64,000 nt of DNA from Hesseltinella vesiculosa (lineage: Eukaryota; Mucoromycota; Mucoromycetes; Mucorales; Cunninghamellaceae), in contig MCGT01000045.1 of assembly GCA_002104935.1 (NCBI GenBank), positions 104,712-168,711 of the forward strand, written 5' to 3'. The notes below the pieces were generated by a model, which was not told the DNA's origin, did no database searches, and worked only from the letters and a program-made list of their open reading frames with translations. The first letter of the stretch is position 1; every line of letters begins with the position of its first letter. The translations under genes and the position numbers were made by a program. This document shows, piece by piece, positions 34,369-45,030 of this stretch.

Positions 34369-35859
34369 ATGGCTACTGAAAACAAAAAAGCTCTTGTTTA
34401 TTCCATCTTGGAATTCTTGCAAAAATCTTGCACGGATGGTACCATTAGTGCTGATGACTCGGAAGGCATCGAAGGTAAGTCATCTTTATCATCAAGCGTG
34501 AAAGACAGGAAGAGCAAAAACATGCTGATCACGTTCTACCTTCTTCAGTGGCCATCCAATGCATTGGTGAATCGTTTGGTGTTGATGTGAATGATCCTGC
34601 CCAACAAGAACTCTACAATACCAAGCCAGCCAATCTTCTTAGTATTTTCGATGTGTACTTGAAAACGAAGAACAAGACAAAGGTAGCTCCAAGCTTGTTT
34701 TCGTTGGCGATCTCATCATGAACTTGATTAGGCTCCTGCTCCTGCCACTGCTGCTTCCAGCGCTGCTGCTCCTGCTGAAGGTAAGTCTTCATTCTCATAA
34801 ATGGGTTCTCGTGTGCTGATCCTATCCTATATATCTATTTTTTCCAGCTGTAGGCCGATGTCTTCCACCTGTGACGCCACGTACTAAATCCATCCACCCG
34901 CTTTTTTTTCACATGTCTTATAGAAGCAAGTCAATGAGGAAGACAAGGTCAAGGCTGAAGAATTGAAAGCCAAGGGCAATCGCCAAGTGACTGAACGCAA
35001 CTACCCCGAAGCCATCAAATTATACACTGAAGCCATTGCCTTGAACGGCAGCCAAGCTGTCTATTACGCTAACCGGTACGAATCGAACAGATGAACAAGC
35101 AAGAGAGTGACCCCCCCCCCTATTTCAATAGTGCTGCTGCCTATAGCCAACAAGGTGATCACCAAAAGGCCGTGGACGATGCCAAGAAAGCTGCTGAAAT
35201 CGATCCTTCTTACAGCAAAGCCTACAGCCGCATGGGGTAAGAAGGAACGCCAACATGGAGATAGCCCAGCTCACTCTTTTTCTTCTAGCCATGCTTACTT
35301 TTGTCTGGAAAAATACGACGAAGCAGTGACTGCTTATGAAAAGGGCTTGGAATTGGATCCTAACAACCAAACCATCAAGTCATCTTTGGCCACAGCCAAG
35401 GCCAAGGCCGATCGTCAAAGCTTGTCGACAACCGATCGAGGTGATGCTGGAGCCGGCGGTGCCGGCGGTTTCCCCGGTCTGGGCGGTGGTATGCCTGACC
35501 TTGGTTCGTTGTTGAATAACCCTCAATTGATGAACATGGCTCAACAAATGATGCAATCTGGTGCTTTGGACCAATTTATGAATAACCCCGAGATGGCTCG
35601 CATGTAAGTCGAGGAAGTGAAGTAGGTGCGTGAACACTGACACTTCTTTTTATAGGGCTCAGCAAATGATGGGTGGCGGCGGCGGCGGTGCCGGTGGCCC
35701 TAACTTGTCAGAAATGATGAATAACCCAGAATTGATGAACATGTAAGAAGAGACCCTGAGCGAGGACAAGGTGTTCATGCAGGTTTTTTTTTATACAGGG
35801 CCCGTAACTTTATGGGGGGCAGCGGAAGAAACAACAACGGTGCCAATGGCGACCAATAA
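34369..35859 (+). CDS. SGT2: SGT2/SGTA TPR co-chaperone
   Basis: Eight exons (34369-34474, 34549-34682, 34732-34780, 34931-35075, 35132-35236, 35289-35603, 35656-35742, 35799-35859) join to 333 aa; yeast Sgt2 has 346. The N-terminal dimer domain (ALVYSILEFLQKS; VAIQCIGESFGVD) binds Get5. Three TPRs follow an Ala/Pro linker: AEELKAKGNRQVTERNYPEA, ANRAAAYSQQGDHQKAVDDA and GHAYFCLEKYDEAVTAYEKG. They bind Hsp70/Hsp90 tails. The C-terminus is rich in Gly, Met, Asn and Gln (NNPQLMNMAQQMMQSG) and captures tail-anchored membrane proteins for the GET pathway. The exon 4 acceptor (AAGCAAG at 34930) is chosen because only it keeps frame. Confidence 0.95.
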
Positions 35860-36403
35860 GGAACATGGAAGGTATTAAAAAGCATTTTTTTTCTTGCGTG
35901 GACAAAGCAATCAAAAGCGGGCGCTCAGCTACGCCGAGTGCCTTGATGCTGGGGCTGATGACGTGAGATGAGGAATGCTCCTGTCTGGCTGGACAAGCCG
36001 AAGACAAAAAAAAAAAAAAGGAATGGGGATGCATGAACCGGTTTATTTAGTTTCTTTGGTAACATCGGTACGACTGGGCAAAAAAACTTTAAAAATGGGG
36101 TTCCTGAAAGAAAAAGCAGCTGTGGGCATGGTGTGAAGCCGTTTTTATTGGACTTTTTTCAAATGAAAAAAAAATGAATCAGGTCAAAACACAATGACAC
36201 ACAACAAAAAAGGCTCGCCTTACACACGACAAAAAAGGCGAGCCTTTTTTTTTTTTTTTTTCACATGGGGAAACAGCCACGGTTGATCTTTGTCATTCGA
36301 AAAAGGCGCTTGTGGGGAAAAACCGACTTTTTTCTTTTCTCCGCCTCTTTCCCTTTCTTTGCTTTTTATTTATTTTTGTCTTCCTTTCACGATATCCTTT
36401 TTG
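35860..36403. other. Intergenic with a strong hairpin
   Basis: Between SGT2 and the acyl-CoA-binding gene. Contains the hairpin at 36205-36250 (separate entry), a short A/T-rich stretch and a pyrimidine-rich leader before the ATG at 36404. Confidence 0.5.
36205..36260 (+). terminator. Perfect hairpin followed by T tract
   Basis: AAAAAAGGCTCGCCTT at about 36206-36221 is the exact reverse complement of AAGGCGAGCCTTTTTT at about 36235-36250. The loop is about 13 nt, and a long T run follows to 36260. In form it is like an intrinsic terminator, which is unusual for a fungal intergenic region. It might end a polymerase III transcript, stabilise an mRNA 3' end, or be a foldback element. The type given is a label for its form, not a proven function. 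Confidence 0.45.
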
Positions 36404-37684
36404 ATGACCTCCATAGCACACCATATTCACGGGAGATTCTGCCGCGCACTGGTAGTTGTACGTGAGCTGCCATCCGATGAAGCTGGTCTGCAGCCCATCC
36501 CCTCGGACAAGCTCAAATTTTACGGCCTTTACAAGCAAGCCACGGCTGGGCCTTGTAGTACCTCGAAGCCTTCGTCAAGGAATCTCGTAGATTATGCCAA
36601 ATGGAAAGCTTGGTATCGTCTTGGCCATATGGATCCTGTGGATGCTCAAAATCTATATGTCAATGCATTGGTGGAACTCCTGCTCGAGGTAAAGAAAAAG
36701 CTATATTTTTCGTTGGGTCGTACAAATGTTGGCCCAACTTTCTTGGATCGATCTCCTGATTGCCCTGTGCTCATTTGTCTATTTTTTTTTTTTGTGGGTC
36801 ATAGTTTATCCATCGCAACGATGGGAGTCCCCATCTCCAATTTGCCAAAAAAGCACTGATGACGCTGGATCTGGATGCCGCTGACGATGAAGGCAAGTTT
36901 TTTTTTTTACTCCTTAAAAAGCCGCCGCCTGCATCAATACCACACGTGATCCTGACGTTCTTTCTAAATAGGCGACGTCCTCGATACCATGTCTACCCAT
37001 GATATGGATAGCTTATATCAACTGCAACCCCATCAATTACCTTCGTCCTATACCCCTTCCCAGCCTCAATCACCCGTCAGCTACCCTCGCTATACCTCCA
37101 TGACCATCGACTCCCTCCCTCCATCCTTACATACCTCCGCCACCACCACCGCCATGAGTGAACCCCGCACACCCATTTTATCTCCTCAACATTTCATCTA
37201 CCAGCCTTGGCCTGGGAAAGAAGCCGTCTCACCCTTGCCTTTGCTCCAGCACCAACCAAAAAAAGCATCCCAGCAGCGTCCGAGTCGCCTCTCCTCCTCT
37301 TCCTCCTCTTCCTCCTCCCCATCCTACTCGAAAAAGCACAAACACCGACGTCAGGGCAGCAGCCACCTGACCGAACAGTCGTTGGAGATTCTGCAGACTC
37401 AGGTGGCTGGCCTCACCGAGGAAATGCAGCAATTACAAACCCAACTACAAAATAAGAGCCTGCGGGCCCGCCAAAACAACCTGACCTGGTTGATCAAGTC
37501 ACTTCTTCGACATGTCCTTGCCAATTCTTTCCTTTGTGCTTTTTGTTTTTCAGTCTTGTATTATCGACAGCATCCCGTAGCACTAGCCCTTGTCGATTAC
37601 CTCACGCCCCAAGTCCGTCGGCTAGCCCAGAACCTCATCCGCGCCGCTATCGCCCGCATTATGTTTTGGAAAGTCACCGTCTAG
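36404..37684 (+). CDS. Acyl-CoA-binding protein with C-terminal membrane anchor
   Basis: Three exons (36404-36688, 36805-36892, 36972-37684) join to 361 aa. The N-terminal acyl-CoA-binding domain shows LKFYGLYKQATAGPC, DYAKWKAWYRLGHMDP and NLYVNALVELL, including the Tyr and Lys residues that hold the CoA. A long Ser/Pro/Gln-rich linker leads to a coiled coil (LTEQSLEILQTQVAGL) and a C-terminal hydrophobic segment (NSFLCAFCFSVLYYR) near residue 315. The layout resembles ACBD4/ACBD5, tail-anchored tethers between ER and peroxisomes. Here the helix is followed by about 45 residues with a second weak hydrophobic stretch. The second intron uses a GC donor (GAAG|GCAAGT). Confidence 0.88.
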
Positions 37685-38312
37685 CCCTCCCATTTCACTG
37701 CACTTTATTTTCTAAATAAAGATGATGTTTGCGTTGTGATTGCAACCTTGCCATTGGGATATTAACGAGGAAATTAATGAAAAAAAAAACATGCTACGTG
37801 CGCCTAGCACGTGATATGACCTTTGGTGCTCCGAGCATGGAAAAACAGAAAGGCTCGCGCTACGTTCAACCGCTATTGCCTTTTCATTGTCATGGGTCAT
37901 GTTATGGTTTATGCCAGAGACAATGTGGTCTGTCACTTTTTGAAAAAAAAAAATAACAATGAAGCAGCCGTGACGAGAGCGGAGGTAAAAATGACACGCG
38001 TCATAGGGCCTCATAACCTTTTCACGGTCATGTTGTCAACGACAGTTTCAGGATGCTTTTTATTTTTTACTTGCCTCTCTCCCTTTTTTCCCCCATTAGC
38101 AATCTTCTGTACATTTAATATTATTTTTAAGAAGGCTTGCATGTGGCTAGCCCCTGATATCTCCCTATTAAACTCGGTTTTTTCACTCTGCACTTTTCCT
38201 TTCTAGCTTTTTTTTTTTTTTTTTTTTTTTCCTATTGCTTGATTCTCTCTCTTTTTTTTTTTTTTAAATTTCCTATATCTTGGTTCCCTTTCTCAATCTT
38301 TCATTTGGCACG
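37685..38312. other. Intergenic, no gene recognised
   Basis: AATAAAG at about 37716 serves the upstream gene. The rest has T tracts (22 nt at 38210-38231) and no supported frame. Confidence 0.5.
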
Positions 38313-40318
38313 ATGCCTGCACTCAACGAGACTTGTATTGAATACGAAAAGTAATGAAAACACCAGACCGAGGCCGTTGTTAATTAAAAAGCCACGTCTA
38401 TTTTTTTTAAGCTACGCAGCGGCGTTCCACCCGCCAGCCAGTTTAGGCCCACTTCAGCTACCTTTCCAAAGACCCATCCAAGCTTGTCGCACTTTTACCA
38501 GCGCAGTGATCAACCAAGTTGTCGACACAGTTAGCTCCAAAGTATACAGTTTTTTTTTGTTCTTTTCCAGAAAAAACACTGACCTTTCCATTTTTTGACA
38601 ATGGCTCCTTTTTTTTTCAACCCAGATGAAAAACCTCGATCTTGCACGTTTGTTTACGAATGCTTTCCCTAACACCTTGGACACAACCATATCCCAGACA
38701 GCATGTATCACTGCTCACTCTTTAAAATGTCTACCGCTGTCATTTATCATCACCGGCGACATTGATGCCATGTGGCTACGTGACTCGGCCAACCAGGTGA
38801 TGCCATACATGGATTACCTGAACCAGGATATCTCCCTGAAACGATTGGTCCTTGGCACCATTTATATGCAAGCTCATTTTATTTCCATCGATCCCTATGC
38901 AAACGCCTTCCGGCCACCCAGCGACATTGCCCAATGGGCATTGCAACATCAGCCTCCCATGAATGAGCACATGTTCCATTCTCCTGGTTCTCTTCCTCAG
39001 GTCTTTGAATACAAATGGGAAATCGACTCGCTTGCCTCCTTCATCAGTCTATCCTATCAGTACTGGCAGACCACCTCCGACTCCTCTTTCATCGAATCCC
39101 CGCTCTGGCTCAATGCCGTCGAAACCATTTTGGACACTGTCGAAAAAGAGCAGCAGCCTACTTTTGATCCCAAGAACGGCAAGTGAATGAAATGACCGGG
39201 GGTTCGTGCTCATTTTTTTTTTTATGACGACAGGCCACCCCACTCTCGTGAATGAGGTATTTTCACAAAATGCTGACCGGCCTACAGAGCATCAATTTTT
39301 GAATGGTCGAGGTCAGCCTATCAAGTACACTGGCATGGTCCGTTCATTGTTTCGACCGTCCGATGACGCATGCGTGTTCACTTTTTATGTCCCTGGTAAT
39401 GCTATGCTCTCAGTGGAGCTGGCTCACTTGAGCCAAATGATCTCCTCCACCAATGGCGTCATGGCTGCCAAGGCCAAGAAAATATCGGATGCCATCCGTA
39501 CCGGGATTTATCAGTATGCTGTCGTGGACGTGCCCAATTATGGAAAAGTGTTTGCATGTAATGAAGCCACGAAAAAAAAAAAAGAGTTGAGATCAATCTG
39601 CAGGATGGATGACGTGACTCCCGAGGACACACTTGCACAAAGATGGATGGATGATCTAATCCCAAAACGGAGAATAAAAATCCACTCACCTTTTTTTTTT
39701 TTTTGTAGTCGAAGTTGATGGCTATGGATCGCAGTTGATTATGGATGACGCCAATGTTCCATCGTTGATGTCTTTGCCAATCCACGGCTTTGTTTCTCAA
39801 GATGATCCCATTTACCAAAACACTCGTAAGCTTGTGCTTTCACGTGACAACCCCTATTATTTCGAAGGTCCATTCATGGCTGGCGTCGGTGGCCCTCACA
39901 TCGGATTGAACTATGCATGGCCAATGTCTCAGATCGTGCGCGTAAGTGACATTTCTGTCGGTGCTCAGCCCAAAACCGAAGGAACTAACCTGCCTACCCC
40001 CCCTTTTTTTCGTGTCGGCCCAACCAAAGCTCATGACCAGCGACTCTGACGAAGAAATTCAAGGAGCCTTGGAATGGATCCTAAATTCTACCAGCGGCAC
40101 CGGCTTAATCCATGAGTCTGTCAATATCTACGTTGGTAAATTTTCAAGACAAAAAAAAAAAAAAAAAAGAGGGCTAATGACAATGCGTTTTTGTCCCTGA
40201 TGCAGATGAAGGCAACTCCAGATATACTCGTTCCTGGTTTGCATGGGCTAACGGGTTATTTGGTCAAGCCATTTTGAAGTTAGCCAAAGAACGCCCACAC
40301 CTGATTTTTTCAAACTGA
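38313..40318 (+). CDS. GH125 family exo-alpha-1,6-mannosidase (Mug157-like)
   Basis: Seven exons (38313-38350, 38412-38541, 38626-39178, 39234-39557, 39709-39941, 40030-40135, 40206-40318) join to 498 aa. The family hallmark [19 protein letters not shown] holds a catalytic Asp. Further conserved blocks are [60 protein letters not shown] and [20 protein letters not shown]125 enzymes trim alpha-1,6-linked mannose, consistent with fungal glycan turnover. No signal peptide is seen, which hints at a cytosolic or vacuolar role by an unknown route, unless a 5' exon is missed. Intron 3 uses a GC donor (AACG|GCAAGT). Confidence 0.92.
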
Positions 40319-41000
40319 GTCTCCTCATTTTATACCTTGGTGAAATCCTCTCATTTTTTTTTTTGTATGAAGCACAATAGCCCATTAATAAATCATTATC
40401 TGTTATCAATGACGTGTTTTTAAGCACACTTACCCATGCTCGAAACAGCCAGCCATTGCAGCACGCTGACCGACTTTTGCACCTGCGCGCTTGCACCACT
40501 TGCCGAGCCGGCTTGACGGATTGACATCGTAGCAGACCAAAAGAAAACGCATTTATCTAGTGTTTCAACTTCTTGTACTAGGGTCTCTTGCTGATCAACC
40601 TGGTCCCGAATCCAATAGGAAAAGGTTAGAGTTTTTTTTTGGAATTGTTTTGCTCGATGATTTATTGACGCGCAGGGACTTGCCAAAATCAAGATCGGAG
40701 GGGTGATGGTTATTGGCCCTTTTGGGGAAATGGCTATCACGGAAATAAATGTTGCACAGCAGTTTTGAACTGAGTGGATTGGCGTGGAATTTTTTATTGT
40801 ACAGAAGCTCACGGATGATGGTCGTTGAAAAAAATCAAGTCGATTGGCAGTGCAGTGCCGTTTTTTTTATATAAAGGTATTTTTCTTCATAGGAATGTCA
40901 AGAAATGGAAATGATGTCACAACTAAAGAGTAAGGAGAATGGCAATCAAAGGCAGTAAAAACAGTAGAGAAGCCATGGCAATGTAAAAAAAAAAAAAAAG
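40319..41000. other. Intergenic between convergent genes
   Basis: Holds a core of dispersed repeat R at about 40815-40860 and otherwise nothing I can assign. Confidence 0.45.
40810..40862 (+). repeat. Dispersed repeat R, truncated copy
   Basis: Only the block GATGATGGTCGTTG, then AAAAAAATCAAGTCGATTGG, is present. The CACCCAGCCAAC half is missing. Confidence 0.5.
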
Positions 41001-42072
41001 CTATACGAGGTCAAGGTAGTCATCATCAATGCCAAATGCTTCATTGAAGTATCGTTCAGATGTGTTCAATTCCGCTTCACAGTATGTACGCAAAAACCAG
41101 ATCTGATCTATAAAGATGAGAGAAATGCACGAGTCTCGTCTGTCATAAACACATTGACCGCCCAACACTGATCCCTAACCTGCCCATCGATTCGCAGCCT
41201 CCTTGGCGACCTTGTCTGCGTTGACTACAAAAAGATCGACGTGGTAGGCATCTTTTCAGTGGCATTTTTTTATACCTTTCTTTGCAAGCTTGGCTGCAAT
41301 TGAGTGCGTAGCGAGTTTCTCTTCCAATGTGACGTTTTCCTTTTGTAATTCATGCAGGCGTTCGATCAGTAATGCGCGCTCGTCCTAATCCTCGATGCAC
41401 CGAAAGAAACAGCGTTGAGACCAGATCGCTTTTTTTGTGAGTAACCACTTGCCGATTCTTCTTGACCCTGGGATTCTTCTTGGATGGCACAACGCAAGCG
41501 GACTTGCTTGTCCGCTTCAATTTTCAGACCAAGATCAAGTTCTTCTAGCCGGTTTTTTTTCTATCAGCATTGCGTTAATATTGCGTGTCCATGAACACTT
41601 GAGCCTCCAGGGTTACCTTTTGCACCGCTGCCATAGGAAAGGACCAGTAGAACTTGGAGATCCCAATCTTATCCACGCTCACGAAATCGTCATCAACAAG
41701 GGTTTGCAGTGTTTCTTGCACCGCGGGACCGCCTGGGAAAATGTCGCGCCAGAAATAAAAAAAAAAGGTTGAGTGAGTGCTTGTCAAAATGGACTTGCTT
41801 TCTTACTTATGCCTTTTGTAGGACCAATCTTTTCAAGTTCCTTAAGTTGGTATACTTCACACTAGAGATGGGTAGGAACGGAGTAAACAATTTATAATGT
41901 CAATGGCATTAAAAAGGTGCCATTGGCGTTTACCGATTCATGAAACACATTCAAGAGACGATCGCGTTTCTCTTGTGCAGAGACGCCTTTACGAGACTAG
42001 AATAAAAGACCATGATGTAAAACAAGGATAGCCTAAGAAACCTATCCAGCCATAATTCACATTACATACCAT
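41001..42072 (-). CDS. MND1: Meiotic recombination protein MND1
   Basis: Eight exons (42070-42072, 41934-41996, 41807-41861, 41617-41732, 41453-41560, 41276-41384, 41180-41224, 41001-41107) join exactly in phase to 201 aa; human MND1 has 205. Exon 1 is only the ATG. Conserved blocks are SRKGVSAQEKRDRLLNVFHE, VYQLKELEKIGPTKGI, VQETLQTLVDDDFVSVDKIG then FYWSFP, a long coiled coil (ERLHELQKENVTLEEKLA) and the signature KVAKEAANRWADQIW. MND1 pairs with HOP2 to help Dmc1/Rad51 strand invasion in meiosis, so this is a marker of sexual potential. The intron after 41453 has a GC donor (ATCG|GCAAGT). Confidence 0.93.
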
Positions 42073-42555
42073 TAGTTGAAAGGTGGATGGTTCAAGAGAA
42101 AAATAACGTAAAGAAAACAGAAAAAAAAAGAAGGGATGAACTTATCCAGTGCTATTTTAAAGCTCCTTTTGAGGCCAGGCCAGCTCACTGTTCCCTTCGT
42201 CAACATTGTTCTGGGTCGCCTTTGATGAAGACGTTTCAATCTTGTTTCATTGGCCCTAAGCATCAAGTAAAGACTGGAGACGATTCTATGTTGACGCGTA
42301 CTAACGGATATTGACACAAATGTCTTGTCAATACGACAACGTGTCCATTCAGCAGAGCCAGGTGTCGGAATTTGGATTTTTGGCGATAGATCTCGATGGA
42401 CCAGAGCTGGATCACCTTTTTTTTTTTATGGGGATCTTCCATTTTTTTTAAAAGGACAGAGTAATTTAATTCAGATTCGTTTAGTGAAATAGATAAAAAA
42501 GAAGGGTATGCAATCACGTATATAAATGCAACAAAATAGTCATGAGTGGATAGGA
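42073..42555. other. Intergenic, no gene recognised
   Basis: Upstream of MND1 and downstream of the PDR gene. No supported frame or clear repeat. Confidence 0.45.
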
Positions 42556-44999
42556 TTAGCGTCTAGGTTTGCGGCGGAGGTAAACGAGGCCGATGACTAG
42601 GAAGATGTTGAATGCAAGATAGCACAGCAAGATGCCAAAGTTGCGCCATTTGTCGGCTCCAGACCATTCGTAGATTGTTTCGTAAAACTCATCGCCAGTG
42701 TTATAGAGGCAGTAGCCGCATTGTTCTGGTTGCACGGCTTGTGGGTTGTCCAAGTAGCCGGTGGCACCTGGGGTGGCAAAGAAGGCAGCGGTGTATTCAG
42801 CACAGGTTTGGCCGGGAGGAGGGGTGAACTTGATCAAATCATCGGGCGTGCATTCAACTTTCATGCCTTGCATTTCGTTCACGGTGAGCCCTTCCTGAGA
42901 TCCGGGAAAAAAAAAAATCAATGGCCAAGCCAAAAGGAAGTGTGCACTGCAACTTACAATGTAATACTTGAATGGGTCCAGAACGTACATCCAGACTCGC
43001 CAGAAGTAAGGCATGGCGCGAGGAGCATTCATCAAACCACAGAACAGGACGAGGAGCGACATGACCAAAGGGTTCAGGACACTGGCGATGGTGGGGGTTT
43101 CAGCAATCGAGGCAATGATGTAACCCAGGACGGCGGCCCAAACTGTAATGGTGGAGAAGACAAGATAAAAGTAGCCCCCAGCCTCAGCTACATTGCGCAT
43201 GCCTGCCGTCCAATAAAGACCAAACATGAAGAAGCCAGCATAGAACAAGACTAGTAAACATGGGTCAGCAACGGTCTTCCTCGTCTGGATCTTTCTTGGC
43301 TTACTATAAGGGATTTCTACAAGCACAGCCGAGATGGACCAGGGTAGCCAAGAATAGAAACGGGAGGCGTATTCTTTCCTAAAGTAGATTCTTTGAACTG
43401 GCACAAGTTTTTTTAAAAAAAAATTAAGCTTTCGTTGATACCATTTTTTTTTTTTTGGGCATACCGATGAAGGAAGGCTGGGCAAGAATGATAATGGTGA
43501 AGACCATGATAAAGGTGGTGAAGAGGGCAAATAGTTTTTCTTGCAGGTCAGACACAGAGTGGCCAAGTTTCCAGTAGGTGAAGCCGGTGACAAGACTGGT
43601 GGCCATGATGTTGATGAATCGACCGACGTTGTATTCGGGAGCACGCCAGTAGGAGGTCATCATGCGCTTGTGCACGAGGTAGAATTGGTACCAGAGGGAG
43701 GTGGCATAGGTCTGGGCGGGGCGCGTGGGGCTCTTGTCGGCCTTTTGATGGATGAGATCAAGTTCCTGGTCGAGGGCTTTGGCTTCCTTGGAGCTGGACC
43801 AGACGGCGGCCCAGTCTTGGTTGGAGGACTTTTTGGCCGAGGTGCCAGCGCCGACGACTTCGAGGATGTATTCGGCAGGGTTGGCTTCGGGTGAGCAGAT
43901 GGGGCCACCGTTGGCTTCAAAGTAGTCAATCATTGTGCGGGCGTCTGGGCCGATGGGGCCGTAGTAGGCGGTCTTGCCACCGCGGACAAGCAGAAGCAGG
44001 TGATCAAAGTGGTCAAACAGGATGGCAGAGGGTTGATGGATCGTGCAGAGCACGGGCCAGCCAGCATCGGCCAATTTGCGGATGAAGCGAATGATGTTGA
44101 AGGACGACTGGGCGTCCAAACCGGAGGTGGGCTCGTCCAAAAACAGCAGCTGAGGCTTGCCAACGAGTTCCATGCCGATGGTCAGGCGCTTACGTTCTTC
44201 AACTGAGATGCCAAAGCCGGATTCCACGTCACCAATCTGGGCGTCGGCAATGTCTTCCATTTCCAAGAGCTGCATAATGGTCTCGACGTAAGCATTCTTT
44301 TCGGACTCGGGCACGTCGGCAGGCTGACGTAGGTAAGCTGAAAATCGCAGGGCTTCACGCACAGTGACGGCAGGCTGGTGCACATCCATCTGTTCACAGT
44401 AGCCGGTGATACGTTCAAAATCGCGCATCAGGGCCTCATCGTTGAGGTACACAAGGCCCTCGACGTTGCCGATGGTTTTACGGCGAGCAAGCACATCCAA
44501 AAGGGTGGTTTTGCCGGCGCCAGAGGAGCCCATGAGCGCAGTGAGATGGCCGGGCTTGACGATGCCGCTGATGTCGTTGAGCAGTTGCAGCGAGCCGCCC
44601 TTGATGGGGACGGTGTAGTTGACGTGCTGCCAAGAGAAGGTGGTACCGGTGGAGACTTGGTCCATGTTGTTGGTGACCTGCTGCTGCAGGCGGCGGCGAT
44701 GGGCTTCTTGTTCGACCGTGCGCTGTTTGGGAGCCTTGCCAGGCAGATACAAACGGGTCAGAGAGCTGGCCCCGGCGCTCTTTGTCCAGTCCATCGCCAA
44801 GGCACTGGCCAGAGTGAAGAAGATGAAGAAGGCGACCACCACCACAAAATCGGGGGCCCAGATGCTGCCGACATCATAGGACAGAGCCGTTGTCAGATAA
44901 GCATCGCCTGAGACGGTGGACTCGCCAGGAATGCCACCAGGCATAATGCATGTCTTGTAATTCCAGTCATTGTAGGCTTAAAAAAAAAAAGAGGGTTTT

Positions 45000-45030
<31 letters not shown>

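Noticed and set aside
42721..43254. 177-codon plus-strand frame
   Set aside because: Antisense to the C-terminal membrane domain of the PDR transporter.
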